A DNA stretch of 64,000 nt from Stenotrophomonas maltophilia (GTDB taxonomy: Bacteria > Pseudomonadota > Gammaproteobacteria > Xanthomonadales > Xanthomonadaceae): assembly GCF_004920835.1 (NCBI RefSeq), contig NZ_QFHO01000002.1:62001-126000 (forward strand), written 5' to 3'. A program made the position numbers and the translations under genes. The notes beneath the pieces are model-generated. The model saw only the letters and a list, made by a program, of their open reading frames with translations, had not been told where the DNA came from and made no database searches. Of the stretch, positions 47,268 to 57,320 are shown one piece after another (within the stretch, counting starts at the first letter, position 1; every line of letters starts with the position of its first letter).

Positions 47268-50200
47268 TCAGCCCATACTGGCGGCGCGGATCTGGATATC
47301 GTGCTGGACGCGCTGGTCTTCAAGCTGCTGCTCAAGCTGGTTGGCGATGGCACGTTGCTGCGCTTCGCGGCTAACCGCATCGAACTGCTGCATTGACTCC
47401 TCAACCGAGGTCTGCGCGGCCAGCTCGGTCGGCATTGCAGCGCGCTGGTGTGCGGGATCGCTGGGCTCGCCCTGGACCACGAACAGGGTGTGGCCGGCGG
47501 GTTTGTCTGCGGTGGCATTACTCAGCAGCACGTGGTCGACGCGGTCCAGGTCGTTGTCCTTGGCCAGCACCAGCAGGCTGGCGGTCATACGCTCGCTGGC
47601 TTCGTCGAAGGTGCGGCCGTGCTTTGCATCCAACGTCGCCACGCCTTCGCGTACCTGTTGGTAGAGGGCGTGATCGGGATGCTCCGGCTGGGTGGGTAGC
47701 AGGGGAGAGGGAGGTACTTCTGGTTCTTGCTGGGTCGTTGTGCTTGGTGGCGGTGCTACCGGTGCTTCCGCTGGAGGTGGCGTGTAAGGAGGCTCGTGCT
47801 CAGAGACCTTGGACGCGGCGTCTGTTGCCAGCGCGGGTGCAGCGGGCTCGGCTGCTGCGAGGTTGGCTGGAATGTCTGGCTCAAGCTGGATTGGCGCAGG
47901 CGTTGCTTCGGCCTCTTGGAGGCGAGCAGTAACCGGCGCGGCGTCAGCCACGTCGGTATGGATCGACGGGGCCGGGGAGTGGCTGTCAGTCGCAATGGGC
48001 TCCTGCGCAGGAGCGGGGTGCCCGACACCCGGCGTAGGTAGCGCGCTCGCTTTGGGCTCGGCCTGAAATTGCTCAGCCGAGGGAATGCCGGGTGACGGCA
48101 CCGGGGCAGCCGGCATCGAATGCGCGGGAGGGTTTACCTCGGTATGCGCTTGCCGTTCGTTTGACTCTTTCGATGCCGGGGGCGTTGCGACTGTGGTCGG
48201 CTCCGGTCGTGGCGCTTCGCGGCGAGCCGTTTCCTGTACGGGTTCCGTACGATCCGATGGCATTGGCGCTGCAGGCGTAGAGGTACGATGTTCCTGCGCC
48301 AGAGGCGGCGCGCTGGGCGGCAGTGCAGCCTGCTCATCGGTGCGCGCATCGATCACCGCTTGCGGGGTCAGGCGTTCTTTGGCGTGCTCGCCGCGAACCT
48401 CAGCCACGGCAGCGGCGGCCACCTGCTGCGCCTGCGGTGCAGCGACACCCAGTCGATTGGCTTCCTGCATGGCTTGGTCGTGGGCATCGCGCTCGTTGAC
48501 GGTCAGTGCCTCGATACGACGCTCGTGGGCACTGGGTACCGGCGCCTCCATCTGTTGAATGGCGCGGATCTGTCGGTAGGTGCTGTTCAACTCGTCGCGG
48601 ACGTTGCCCTCGGCCAGCGAATCGTAGATCCAGCCGTCATGCAGCCACTCGCCATCGCCCTGGTGCTGATAGGTGCGTCCATCGGATGCCAGTACGTGAT
48701 CGGGATGGTCCCGGGTCCAGATCACTTCATCAGGAATCGCTCCATACTGGGACCAGCCCTGTGCGGTGTAGGCCTGTTCGTACTGCTTGGCGAATGCAGC
48801 TGAACTACGGGCGGCGTTGAAGGCCATGATGCCCTGTGCGGCTTCATCAAGCCGGGCGGCCTTGGTGGCATCGGCCACTTCTACTGTGGTGTTCTTGATG
48901 CCGTGCTCGAGGACCTGATGGACGACCTCGCGCCGCCATTCGCCATTCTCCGGGTTGCGCTCCCAGGAACGTGGAAGAACGCTGGGTGTATCGCTGGCGT
49001 CGCCGGCAATGCTGAAGGGATTGATCGGTTGATCAGGCTCGGACAGCCGCAGCCCGACGGCCCGGCTTGAGGCCTGGTAGTTCAGTTGCTGGGTCAATTC
49101 GGCATCGGAAGTAAGCAACGTGGTTGCGCCGTAGATCGGGCGATCCGCAAGGGTGCCGACGGTGCCTATGATTTCCCGTTCGCTGTGCGTCCAGCCCTTT
49201 TCAGGGTTCGCCGGATCAAACGTCCAGATCCTGCCGGTGCTGTCGGCCTGGTTATTGATCTGGTATTTCTCGATCCAATCGACGATCTCACTGCCACCCC
49301 ATGCGCCTAACCCGCCACCAATGATGCCGGTGACAATGGCGCCAGGGCCGGACTCGATGCCCAGCAGCGTACCGACCTTGACGCCCACTGCCGCGCCGGT
49401 CCAACCGCCGACGCTGCGTGCTCCGAAGTCCAGCAGCGCGGCTTCCGCGCCCGTCCGGTTGTCGCGCGCGTACAGGTCGGCAATCTTTGTTCCTTCCGTG
49501 GCGGCTTCAACGACCGTCGCTGCGGCACCACCGATGACGGCACCCCGCACCATGTTTGGACGCACGCGGATGGTGTGGTCGATGCCGCGTGCTTCCTGGA
49601 TGTTGGGCGTTATGCCTTCAACAACCTTGAGCGTTGCGCGCTCATCGAAAACGGCTGCCGCTGTTGGCGGACTGACCTTGTCGTTGAGTGGCAGGGTGTC
49701 CGTAAGTTCGGCGTGCCAGCGGCCCTGCGCGCGCCAGCCATCGCGCAGTGCTTGGGTGATTCGAGGGTCTTTCAGCCGAGCTTCGCGTTCGGCTTCCAGC
49801 GCTGCGCCCGGTGGGCGGGTATCGCTATGGCTGTCGTAGACCTGAGCGCCTTCGCGTCCGTAGAGCCGAATCTGGATGCCGGTCTCGGCCTGGACCTTGT
49901 CCAGATTTCCGGGCAGGGCATCGTAAACGTGTTTGCGCACGTCTTCGGGGACATAGCGGCCGAAGCCTCTGTTATCCAGAGAGTTGGAAAAGCGGGCATC
50001 CACGCCAAGTTCACTTTCCAGCCGATGCGCCACGACGCCTCGAATCTCTACGTCGTAGCCATTCGCCTGAAGGTCCTTGATCAATGAGACCGCGCTGTCA
50101 CCATTGCCAAGCGTGGTGTCGAGGATAAGATTCCTATGCCCCTCTACTGCTGCCGAACGAAGCTCCTTGGCCCATTGGCTGGCGTCTTCATGTGTGTGGC

Positions 50201-50474
50201 CGGCCCACGTGTACGGGTGCTGCTGGCGCAGGAGTCGAGCATCAGGATGAGCGCCGCGAAGCTCGTCAGGATCGACCTTTACAACGTCATCGGAAAGCTC
50301 AAACTCAACAGCGGTGACCAGTCCACCCTTACCCGCGCCAGGTTGCCCGGCCAGAACGATGGCTCGAGGCATCAGCTGGCTTGTGACTTGGTCCAAACGA
50401 GATTCCGGAAGGATGACATCCCTGAGGCGAGCAGAATGTTCCTCTGGACTCAATCGCGGATGGGGAGTATCCAC
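47268..50474 (-). CDS. Zeta-toxin/XVIPCD effector of the X-type IV secretion system
   Basis: A 1068-residue protein. The N-terminal zeta-toxin kinase has P-loop GQPGAGKG (43-50, Lys49) and KVDPDELRGAHP (66-77), the expected substrate and catalytic region; zeta toxins phosphorylate UDP-N-acetylglucosamine. A Gly/Ala-rich hydrophobic middle (about 300-400), a WERNPENGEW region and a long Pro/Ala/Glu-rich linker (about 690-925) follow. The XVIPCD tail (930-1045: PEHPDHALYQQV, GRTFDEASERM, HTLFVVQGEPSDPAH) ends in a Gln-rich stretch and is the docking signal to VirD4 in Xanthomonadaceae killing systems. Start is GTG directly after the preceding gene's TAA. No secretion apparatus is in the window. 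Confidence 0.88.
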   Translation of the reverse strand: MDTPHPRLSPEEHSARLRDVILPESRLDQVTSQLMPRAIVLAGQPGAGKGGLVTAVEFELSDDVVKVDPDELRGAHPDARLLRQQHPYTWAGHTHEDASQWAKELRSAAVEGHRNLILDTTLGNGDSAVSLIKDLQANGYDVEIRGVVAHRLESELGVDARFSNSLDNRGFGRYVPEDVRKHVYDALPGNLDKVQAETGIQIRLYGREGAQVYDSHSDTRPPGAALEAEREARLKDPRITQALRDGWRAQGRWHAELTDTLPLNDKVSPPTAAAVFDERATLKVVEGITPNIQEARGIDHTIRVRPNMVRGAVIGGAAATVVEAATEGTKIADLYARDNRTGAEAALLDFGARSVGGWTGAAVGVKVGTLLGIESGPGAIVTGIIGGGLGAWGGSEIVDWIEKYQINNQADSTGRIWTFDPANPEKGWTHSEREIIGTVGTLADRPIYGATTLLTSDAELTQQLNYQASSRAVGLRLSEPDQPINPFSIAGDASDTPSVLPRSWERNPENGEWRREVVHQVLEHGIKNTTVEVADATKAARLDEAAQGIMAFNAARSSAAFAKQYEQAYTAQGWSQYGAIPDEVIWTRDHPDHVLASDGRTYQHQGDGEWLHDGWIYDSLAEGNVRDELNSTYRQIRAIQQMEAPVPSAHERRIEALTVNERDAHDQAMQEANRLGVAAPQAQQVAAAAVAEVRGEHAKERLTPQAVIDARTDEQAALPPSAPPLAQEHRTSTPAAPMPSDRTEPVQETARREAPRPEPTTVATPPASKESNERQAHTEVNPPAHSMPAAPVPSPGIPSAEQFQAEPKASALPTPGVGHPAPAQEPIATDSHSPAPSIHTDVADAAPVTARLQEAEATPAPIQLEPDIPANLAAAEPAAPALATDAASKVSEHEPPYTPPPAEAPVAPPPSTTTQQEPEVPPSPLLPTQPEHPDHALYQQVREGVATLDAKHGRTFDEASERMTASLLVLAKDNDLDRVDHVLLSNATADKPAGHTLFVVQGEPSDPAHQRAAMPTELAAQTSVEESMQQFDAVSREAQQRAIANQLEQQLEDQRVQHDIQIRAASMG

Positions 50475-50822
50475 TTAGGGCTGTTCTCCCGATCCCTTGA
50501 AATACTCGTATAGTTCATGGAGGCCTTTCATTCCGCCGTTGCCGGAGCGCGCTCGGAACATTAGTTTGAATTTCTCGTCAGCCGCTGCAATGGATTGCGT
50601 ATTACCGGATGCCCGAGCTGCAGTCAGCTCACCTTGAGCGTCATTGATGAATCCGTCGAGACAGTCCTCCAACTTCCACACTGCATCCTCAAATGGCGGC
50701 AGGGACTTTATGCGTCGGTTGCTCACCGAATTGAGCGCTTCCTGCAGGCTCTTGATGTGCTCTGGGTAGTCTCTGAGCATCTCTCGAAGCTTCGCCGGAA
50801 CGGGAGGGTAGGATTGCGGCAT
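50475..50822 (-). CDS. Probable immunity protein for the zeta-toxin effector
   Basis: A 115-residue soluble helical protein (PPVPAKLREMLRDYPEHIKSL; DAVWKLEDCLDGFINDAQGEL) with no signal peptide. Its stop codon abuts the effector's GTG, so the pair is translated together, toxin last. That order and spacing, and a decayed paralogue just upstream, fit a toxin-immunity pair; epsilon-type antitoxins neutralise zeta kinases in the cytosol. I see no sequence similarity to epsilon itself, so the role is inferred. Confidence 0.7.
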   Translation of the reverse strand: MPQSYPPVPAKLREMLRDYPEHIKSLQEALNSVSNRRIKSLPPFEDAVWKLEDCLDGFINDAQGELTAARASGNTQSIAAADEKFKLMFRARSGNGGMKGLHELYEYFKGSGEQP

Positions 50823-51022
50823 GGTAGGTACCTATTCAGCGGCCTGACGCGCTTCCATGAGTATCTGCACTTGTAATGGCAAGTTCAATGCCCCCATGGC
50901 CATTCGACTATCAGAAGGTTCCGCTAGTCGCCTCTTGAATGAAGCTCGATGTACTTCCTGAGATCGCTGAGTCTGACCATGCCAATGTTGCTGGATATCG
51001 CAAAGGAATGAGATTTTCCTTT

Positions 51023-51271
51023 TATTGGGACTGTGCAATTGCCTTCGGGTCGCCTGAAGCTTCGGCAGTTGCTAGTTCACCTCGTGCTTCGGCGAAATAG
51101 CCTGTGAAACAGTCCTCCAATAACCATACTGCGGCCATCAAAGGATGGGGCGTAACTCTGTCGCCCATGGCTCACTGAAATGAGAGCTTGCTGTAGCTGT
51201 TCGATGTGCTCTGGATAGTCCTTGAGCATTTCCCGGAGCTTCGCCGGAACAGGAGGGGAGGCGAAAGCCAT
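51023..51271 (-). pseudogene. Frameshifted paralogue of the immunity gene
   Basis: MAFASPPVPAKLREMLKDYP then EHIEQLQQALISVS matches the immunity protein start. Around 51140 the frame shifts, after which AAVWLLEDCFTGYF, AEARGELATAEASG and DPKAIAQSQ continue the match in another frame, then a TAA at about 51023 truncates it. Between it and the immunity gene (50823-51022) I find no further gene. Confidence 0.8.
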
Positions 51272-51445
51272 GACTGCCACCTCTTTTGAATATCCATGCG
51301 GATTCGAGAATATCCGTGCATGCCTCGGCGAGTCCAATGTCATTTGCGACATCGATAGGGTGCGTTGGCACCGTGCACTTGGACACGGATCTGAATGATT
51401 CAGATGTGCGGACGTTAAGGGGGGGGAATGCACGCGTGGCGTGGG

Positions 51446-52819
51446 TCAACAGCTTGACTTGCCACCTGCCACACAGCTTGCCCGCCAATGCTCCCAGACC
51501 TTGGCATCGATGCCGGCCTTCATCGCAATGCCTTGCAGCTCCGCCCAGTTCCTCGGCGAAGGCGAGGCCAGCAGCCCACGCATGAAGGCCTGCATCTTCG
51601 CTTCGCCCACCTGCTTCTCCAACGAGAGCAACAGCAAGGGGGCATAGACGTAGCGATACATCTCGCCCAGATCCGAGTTGCCGTCGATGGCATCGAACGC
51701 CGGCAGCGGCTTCTCCTGCATTTCGATGGCCGATTGCAGTCGCGCGATGTAGCGATCCGCCGCGGTATCGCCACTGATCTCGCGCAGCGCCTTGATCGAG
51801 AGGAACTCGGCGCTAGACTCCAGCAGCACCCAGAAGTACGGTCCCTGCGGACGATTGAGCGTGCCGAAGTAGTAATGGCCCATTTCGTGTGCGATGTACT
51901 GCACGCGTCGCTCGGCCTTCTCGCCACCGGCCAGCAGTGAATCGGCCACGTTGCCGATGCTGCCGCTCATGGCGATGGTCGGCCAGGTGGCAAAGCCCCA
52001 TTCGCTGCCCTCGCGGTCTCGCTCGATCTGGTTGAGCGTGACCATGCGCAGGAAGGTGGGGCGGTCGGCCAGCGGCACGCCCATGTAGCGGCTGTGCACG
52101 CCGGCTATCTTCTGCACCGTGCTGGACAGTGCATCGACCTTCGCCGGGGGCAGGGTCTCGTTGAGGATCGTGACCTGCGCGGTGCGGGTGATGGGGCCGC
52201 TACCGCCGAAGAGGAGGATGGGCCGCGCGTTGTCGCTGCGGAATCGCCCCTGCGCGCCTTCGATGGCCGGGCTGCCGTTGATATACAGGAAGCGGCAACC
52301 GCTGCAGTCCACCTGCAGGTCGTAGCGGCTTTCGCTGCTGCGCAGGCGTGCCTTGGGGTCGAACGCCTGCGGCAGCCATGCGGACTGTTCGGTGAAGCGG
52401 GCGCTGTCGCCGTTGAAGGCCATCAGGCCCTTGAAGTCGGTCGGGGCATCGTGCCGGGCATAGACCGGGAAGGCGCCCACATACTGCACGCAGAGCGTGG
52501 CGGGTGGCTTGGTCACGGTGTACACGCGCGCCTCGCCATCCACGCCGGGGTCGTACCAGCCTTCGAAGTCCAGCGGCGCGCCATCGGCATCGGTCACCCG
52601 CGCGACGTTCAGGCCGGCGTTGAGCACGAAGGTGCCGAGGGAATCGGCAGGTCGATTGGACACGCAGACATCGCCTTCCACGCGGCCGGTCGCTATATCC
52701 ACTCGCACGCTGCCGGTGGTGAGTGGCGTCGCGTCCTGAGCAGGCGGCGCAGCCAGGCTGGTGGCAGGGGCGAGCAGTGCGGCAACAACGGCGGGCAGCA
52801 GGGCTTTGCAGGGGTTCAT
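51446..52819 (-). CDS. Secreted M1-like zinc metallopeptidase
   Basis: A 457-residue protein with a signal peptide (cleavage SLAA-APPA near residue 24). The gluzincin motif HEMGH is at 311-315 and the third zinc ligand is Glu334, exactly 18 residues after the second His, as in family M1. The N-terminal half is beta-rich, like M1 aminopeptidase leaders. It is shorter than typical aminopeptidases and lacks an obvious GAMEN, so the specificity is unknown. Confidence 0.82.
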   Translation of the reverse strand: MNPCKALLPAVVAALLAPATSLAAPPAQDATPLTTGSVRVDIATGRVEGDVCVSNRPADSLGTFVLNAGLNVARVTDADGAPLDFEGWYDPGVDGEARVYTVTKPPATLCVQYVGAFPVYARHDAPTDFKGLMAFNGDSARFTEQSAWLPQAFDPKARLRSSESRYDLQVDCSGCRFLYINGSPAIEGAQGRFRSDNARPILLFGGSGPITRTAQVTILNETLPPAKVDALSSTVQKIAGVHSRYMGVPLADRPTFLRMVTLNQIERDREGSEWGFATWPTIAMSGSIGNVADSLLAGGEKAERRVQYIAHEMGHYYFGTLNRPQGPYFWVLLESSAEFLSIKALREISGDTAADRYIARLQSAIEMQEKPLPAFDAIDGNSDLGEMYRYVYAPLLLLSLEKQVGEAKMQAFMRGLLASPSPRNWAELQGIAMKAGIDAKVWEHWRASCVAGGKSSC

Positions 52820-52972
52820 CGGGCCATCCGTGGTGGAGTGCGTTGACTATAGCGCCAACGCAAACCCGCCCGAATGCCGGCTAGCCACCCGGACATGTGG
52901 CTCTGGCGGAATGCCGTGGCCTGGGGCAGGGCTCGAACGGCATGTGCTCCCTATGGAACACGTGCGATGCGG

Positions 52973-54154
52973 TTACGAATGGAACAGCAGTAGGCCGAAC
53001 AGGCAGAACACGGAGATGTGCAGGAAGCCTTGGATGGGAGACGCGCGCTGGCCGTTGAGTGTCTGTGCAGTCAGGAACAAGGTGATCGCCAGCAGCGCAA
53101 CTTCCATGTCCGATATGCCCATGATGACCCGCTTTCCGGTGAGCAGCCCAATGACCAGGATGGCGGGCACGGTAAGCCCCACGGTCGATACGAAGGCGCC
53201 CAGGCAGAGATTGATGGCCCTTTGCATTTCATTGTTCATCGCTGCCTTGATGGCGGTGATCGACTCCGGGGTGAAGACAATGATGGCGATCAGCACGCCA
53301 CCCGCTGCGGCCGGTGCGTCGAGCGCGGCGATGCCGTAGTCGGTGACCACTGCCAGGTGGTGCGCCAGCAACACGATGGGCAGGATCAGGCTGACCAGAA
53401 GGATGGAACGCGCCAGCAGGGTACGCCGGGTAGCCGCGCTCACCGGAGCCTTCGGCGTGGCCGGTCCGCGGAGCTCTCCACGCATTGCCGGCATGACCAT
53501 CATCTGCCCAATGGGCGGTTGGATGAAGTAGTGCCTTCGGCTCCTCATCTGCATCCAGAGGAAGACGACGTAGACAAATACGGTAATGGCCGTGATGCCT
53601 ATCGCCTGAGCATTGGTGAAGGTGTTCCCGGTGCCGGTGTACTTCGGCAGAATCAGCGTCATGCCGGTCAGTACCATGATCATCGACAGGTAGGTAATGG
53701 CACCCTGTGCGTTGTACTCCTGATCACCATTGCGGGCGCCACCGATGAGGCAGGCGCCCAGTACCAGGTTCATGATGATCATCATGACCGCGAAGATGGA
53801 ATCGCGGCCAATAGTCGGGTTGTCGCCGGGACCCAGCAGCACCGAGACGATGAGTACAACTTCAATGAGCACGATGGCAAGTGTGAGGATCAACGTTCCG
53901 TAGGGCTCACCAAGTGCCTCGGCAAGATGATCGGCCTCGCCGACCACGCCGAACGATGCGGCCAGGATCGTGGCGAACAGTGCGAGGAAGATTCCGCCCG
54001 CGATGGCCGGTGTGAGTCCTGCTCCCATCCAGCCCGGCCCCCAGAGCGTGAACACGACCACGACACTCCATGCGCCAAGCAGCAGGGCGATGCTGCGTGG
54101 TGGGAGAAGCGAAGATATGGGGGGATGTGCCTTGGCACTGTTCTTTCTTGTCAT
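52973..54154 (-). CDS. chaA: ChaA-type calcium/sodium:proton antiporter
   Basis: A 393-residue protein with about eleven membrane helices and the two CaCA alpha repeats: GEADHLAEALGEPYGTLILT early, and FTPESITAIKAAMNNEMQRAI late, both with the acidic residues that bind cations. ChaA exchanges Na/Ca/K for protons and helps at alkaline pH or high salt. About 290 bp between it and the next gene show no other feature besides a possible hairpin near 54389-54416. Confidence 0.87.
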   Translation of the reverse strand: MTRKNSAKAHPPISSLLPPRSIALLLGAWSVVVVFTLWGPGWMGAGLTPAIAGGIFLALFATILAASFGVVGEADHLAEALGEPYGTLILTLAIVLIEVVLIVSVLLGPGDNPTIGRDSIFAVMMIIMNLVLGACLIGGARNGDQEYNAQGAITYLSMIMVLTGMTLILPKYTGTGNTFTNAQAIGITAITVFVYVVFLWMQMRSRRHYFIQPPIGQMMVMPAMRGELRGPATPKAPVSAATRRTLLARSILLVSLILPIVLLAHHLAVVTDYGIAALDAPAAAGGVLIAIIVFTPESITAIKAAMNNEMQRAINLCLGAFVSTVGLTVPAILVIGLLTGKRVIMGISDMEVALLAITLFLTAQTLNGQRASPIQGFLHISVFCLFGLLLFHS

Positions 54155-54446
54155 GTGATGGTCGTGATGCCCGGTGACAGAGGTGTGGCGCGCTTCATCG
54201 TCGGCACAGACGCCTGACGGAGTGGTTGTCCTGCTCGCAGGAGATCGGGCGTGGACAGCTGCCTAGCATCGTGTCTGCCTGATTTCCCGCCGGTGTTGAT
54301 TGTTCTGACGGCGCAGGCAGGCTAGCGTGAATGTGCGCTGCATTCAAAAAAATCACATTTGTAATCTTTGGCACGATGTTGCTTGCAGAGACGGCCAGGA
54401 ATCTCCCCGGCCGTCTGTTACACCTTCACGTCGGCCAGGAACACCA

Positions 54447-54833
54447 CTAGCGCCCGTGGTTGCGTTGCCGCTGGCTGTGGCCCCGGCCATGGTGGCGGTT
54501 GCCGTAGTGGCGATCGCGCTGCCAACGGCGATCATGGCCACGGTCATGCTGGCTACTGCGGTAGTCGCGGCGATCGTAGCGGTCATGGCGACGATCATTG
54601 CCATGCGACGTGGACAGGTTGCCGATGGCACCGCCCGCTACGGCGCCGCCGACGGTGGCTGCAGGGTCGCCGTTAGAGAGCATGTGGCCCGCAATGCCGC
54701 CTACCACCGCACCGGCGATGGTGTGCTTGTCCTTCTTTGACAGTGCGCTGGCATTGCCGGCTGCCGCGATGCCAGCAAGCAGTGCCAACGTTATCGCCAG
54801 ACCACGGAAGCGGGGCGCGGAAGTACTGGTCAT
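54447..54833 (-). CDS. Glycine-zipper envelope protein with His/Arg-rich tail
   Basis: A 128-residue protein with a signal peptide (cleavage ASA-L near residue 31), a glycine-zipper (TIAGAVVGGIAGHMLSNG, VGGAVAGGAIGN) that can insert in a membrane, then about 50 residues rich in Asp, Arg, His and Tyr. The domain resembles the 2TM glycine zipper of outer-membrane stress proteins. The polar tail could bind metal or polyanion; no function is known. Confidence 0.78.
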   Translation of the reverse strand: MTSTSAPRFRGLAITLALLAGIAAAGNASALSKKDKHTIAGAVVGGIAGHMLSNGDPAATVGGAVAGGAIGNLSTSHGNDRRHDRYDRRDYRSSQHDRGHDRRWQRDRHYGNRHHGRGHSQRQRNHGR

Positions 54834-54990
54834 GTTCGGATCTCCTGGGAGGTGTGTGCCACGTTGGATGGGGAGTACGCAGGCACCCGGTTCCTGCAGG
54901 TATGACGCTGGTGACTCAACATTGTCGGAACATTGCCCTGGCCCGAGGCCCGCTGCGGGTATTCATCTGGCTGCCGGAAGAATGGGCTCG

Positions 54991-56247
54991 CTAGCCCAAC
55001 GCTTTTAGGAAGAACTCCGGTGAGCCGAAATTGCCGGATTTGAGCGCGATGCTGATCGACGTTCCCGCGATTGCCGAATGGCCGGTGCACCAGGGAACAC
55101 CGGGGTCGATCTGCTCGCCGACCTGGAGCTGTTCAAGCCGAAGCGCCTGTACGACGGCGCCGGACGTCTCGCCGCCAGCCACCACCAGCCGACGCACGCC
55201 GCGCTTGACCAGGCCGCAGGCGATCCGGGCGATCTCGGCTTCGATCAGGGCGCCAAGCTGTCCTGTGCCGTCCTGCGCCTGTACGCGGCGTACATCCTCG
55301 GGAGATGCGGTTGAATAGATCAGAGCAGGCGTGTGGCCGGCATGCTGCATGGCCCAGCGCAGGGCTTCACTCGCGACGTCTTCGCCTGCGGCAATGCGCA
55401 GTGGATCCAGCGCGAGCGCAGGATGCCCGGCGGCGATGAACGTGGCGATCTGCCCACGTGTGGCTTTGGAGCAGCTTCCGGCTAGCAGGGCGCACGGTCC
55501 CGTTGCGCGCGCGGGCAGTGCGGTACCTTCGGGCTGCAGGTTCCAGTTCGCGGGCAGGTGAAGGGCAATCCCGGACGCCGCGGTGATGAGTGGAAGATCC
55601 TTCAGTGCCGGTGCCAGCCGTTCCATATCCTGGTTGTCCAGGGTATCGACGATGGCGATCTCCACGCCCTCTGCCTGCAGTCTGGACAGCGCCTCGCGTA
55701 TGGCTGCGCCGCCACCGGCGACGACCGAATGCGGTAGCAGCCCAACCCGCCGCCGGGTCTGCGCACCGAGCACGCGCACGAGATTGGCATCGGTCATCGG
55801 CGTAAGCGGGTGATGCTGCATGCCGGACTCGCTCAGCAGCGCGTTACCCACGAATAGATGCCCTTTGAACACCGTGCGCTGGTTGTCCGGAAACGCGGGT
55901 GCAGCGATGGTGAACTCCGCACCCAGGTACTGCATCAATGCATCGATGACGGGCCCGATGTTGCCCTGCGGTGTACTGTCGAACGTGGAGCAGTACTTGA
56001 AGTAGAGCTGATCTGCACCCTGGGTGCGCAGCCACTGTGCAGCGTCAAGCGACTGCTGGACGGCGTCGCTGGCGGGTACACTGCGCGTCTTGAGCGCGAT
56101 GATGACTGCGTCGGTAGCTTCCCGGAGGGGACTGTCGGGCACGCCGAGTGCAAGCACCACCCGCATGCCGGCACGTACGAGGTTGTTGGCCAGGTCGGTG
56201 GCACCGGTGAAATCGTCGGCGATTCCGCCGAGTTTGATGCGTGGCAT
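54991..56247 (-). CDS. otnK: 3-oxo-tetronate 4-kinase
   Basis: A 418-residue four-carbon acid-sugar kinase (formerly DUF1537). The N-terminal domain starts with GGIADDFTGATDLANNLV, the ATP-side motif; the C-terminal domain has GGETSGAVVQAL and a G-rich end. OtnK phosphorylates 3-oxo-tetronate to its 4-phosphate. It is the last gene of the erythronate operon. ATG 56247 (MPRIKLGGIADD) fits homologues; an ATG 51 bp upstream is possible. Confidence 0.9.
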   Translation of the reverse strand: MPRIKLGGIADDFTGATDLANNLVRAGMRVVLALGVPDSPLREATDAVIIALKTRSVPASDAVQQSLDAAQWLRTQGADQLYFKYCSTFDSTPQGNIGPVIDALMQYLGAEFTIAAPAFPDNQRTVFKGHLFVGNALLSESGMQHHPLTPMTDANLVRVLGAQTRRRVGLLPHSVVAGGGAAIREALSRLQAEGVEIAIVDTLDNQDMERLAPALKDLPLITAASGIALHLPANWNLQPEGTALPARATGPCALLAGSCSKATRGQIATFIAAGHPALALDPLRIAAGEDVASEALRWAMQHAGHTPALIYSTASPEDVRRVQAQDGTGQLGALIEAEIARIACGLVKRGVRRLVVAGGETSGAVVQALRLEQLQVGEQIDPGVPWCTGHSAIAGTSISIALKSGNFGSPEFFLKALG

Positions 56248-56348
56248 GGCCGCACCGCCGGAGATTCCGTCGGTGCGATGGGAAGGGGCGTGGCGCATGT
56301 TGAATGGGACTCGGCAGAGGAGGGACCTTCTGGGCAGCAGACAGGCAG

Positions 56349-57320
56349 TCAGCGCATGAAGTCGTCATCCATGTAGGCGCGGATGATGGACTCGAAGTCT
56401 GGGTCGGCGCGCAATCCCAGTGCTTGGGCGCGCGTGGTGTCCCAGCGTCCGGGCCAGCTGCCGACGATCCGTTCGATGCGCTCGTCCGGTTGCCAACGGA
56501 TACGGTCGGCGGTGGCGTCGCCCGCTACGATGCGGAGCGCCTGCGCCATTTCGCACGCGGTGACACTGACGCCCGGAAGATTGATGGGCGATCCGTTGTC
56601 GAGCCGCGCCGCATCCAGTTCGCTGCCTGCAATCAATGCGGCGATGGCACTGCGGGGGGACAGCAGCCAGAGGCGGGTTTGGGGATGGACCGGGCAGGCG
56701 GCGGGCTCTCCGTTGAGCGGTTCGCGGATCATGCCGCTGGCGAACGAGGACGCCGCTGCATTGGCCCTGCCGGGACGGACGCTGATGGTGGGTAGGCGCA
56801 GTACGCGGCCATCGACGAAGCCGCGCCGGGTGTAGTCGGCCAGTAGCAGTTCGGCGATGGCCTTCTGCGTGCCGTAGGACGACTGTGGGCGCAGTGCGGT
56901 GTCGTCACGCACGGTGTCGGGCAAGGCGCCACCATAGACGGCCACCGAGCTGGTGAAGATCACCCGGGGTCGATGGCCCGCGTCGCGGCAGGCGTCCAAC
57001 AGGTGGCGCGATGCATCCAGATTGATGCGCATGCCCAGATCGAAGTCTGCTTCGGCCTGGCCGCTGACCACGGCGGCCAGGTGGAAGATGATCCGTGTAT
57101 TGCCATCGATGGCGTCGCGCAGTGTTGATTGATCGGCGATGTCGCCGACGCGAGCCCGGACGCGGAGCTCGCCGAGAGTATCGGCCGGGACGACATCGAG
57201 CAGGTCGATGCGGGTAATGGGCACTTGCGTGCCGTCGATCCGGAGGTGCCCTTTCGCGAGCAACCTGCGAGCCAGGCGCTGGCCGAGGAAGCCGGCCCCG
57301 CCGGTGATGAGTACTTTCAT
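56349..57320 (-). CDS. denD: D-erythronate dehydrogenase
   Basis: A 323-residue SDR of the NAD-epimerase group: [17 protein letters not shown] (Gly-rich NAD loop), [10 protein letters not shown] with the catalytic Ser, and [11 protein letters not shown] with Tyr-x3-Lys. In the context of otnI, otnK and otnC it should oxidise D-erythronate to 2-oxo-tetronate (DenD) rather than act as a UDP-sugar epimerase. It overlaps otnI by 4 bp. The start is by homology; the frame upstream is open. Confidence 0.86.
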   Translation of the reverse strand: MKVLITGGAGFLGQRLARRLLAKGHLRIDGTQVPITRIDLLDVVPADTLGELRVRARVGDIADQSTLRDAIDGNTRIIFHLAAVVSGQAEADFDLGMRINLDASRHLLDACRDAGHRPRVIFTSSVAVYGGALPDTVRDDTALRPQSSYGTQKAIAELLLADYTRRGFVDGRVLRLPTISVRPGRANAAASSFASGMIREPLNGEPAACPVHPQTRLWLLSPRSAIAALIAGSELDAARLDNGSPINLPGVSVTACEMAQALRIVAGDATADRIRWQPDERIERIVGSWPGRWDTTRAQALGLRADPDFESIIRAYMDDDFMR

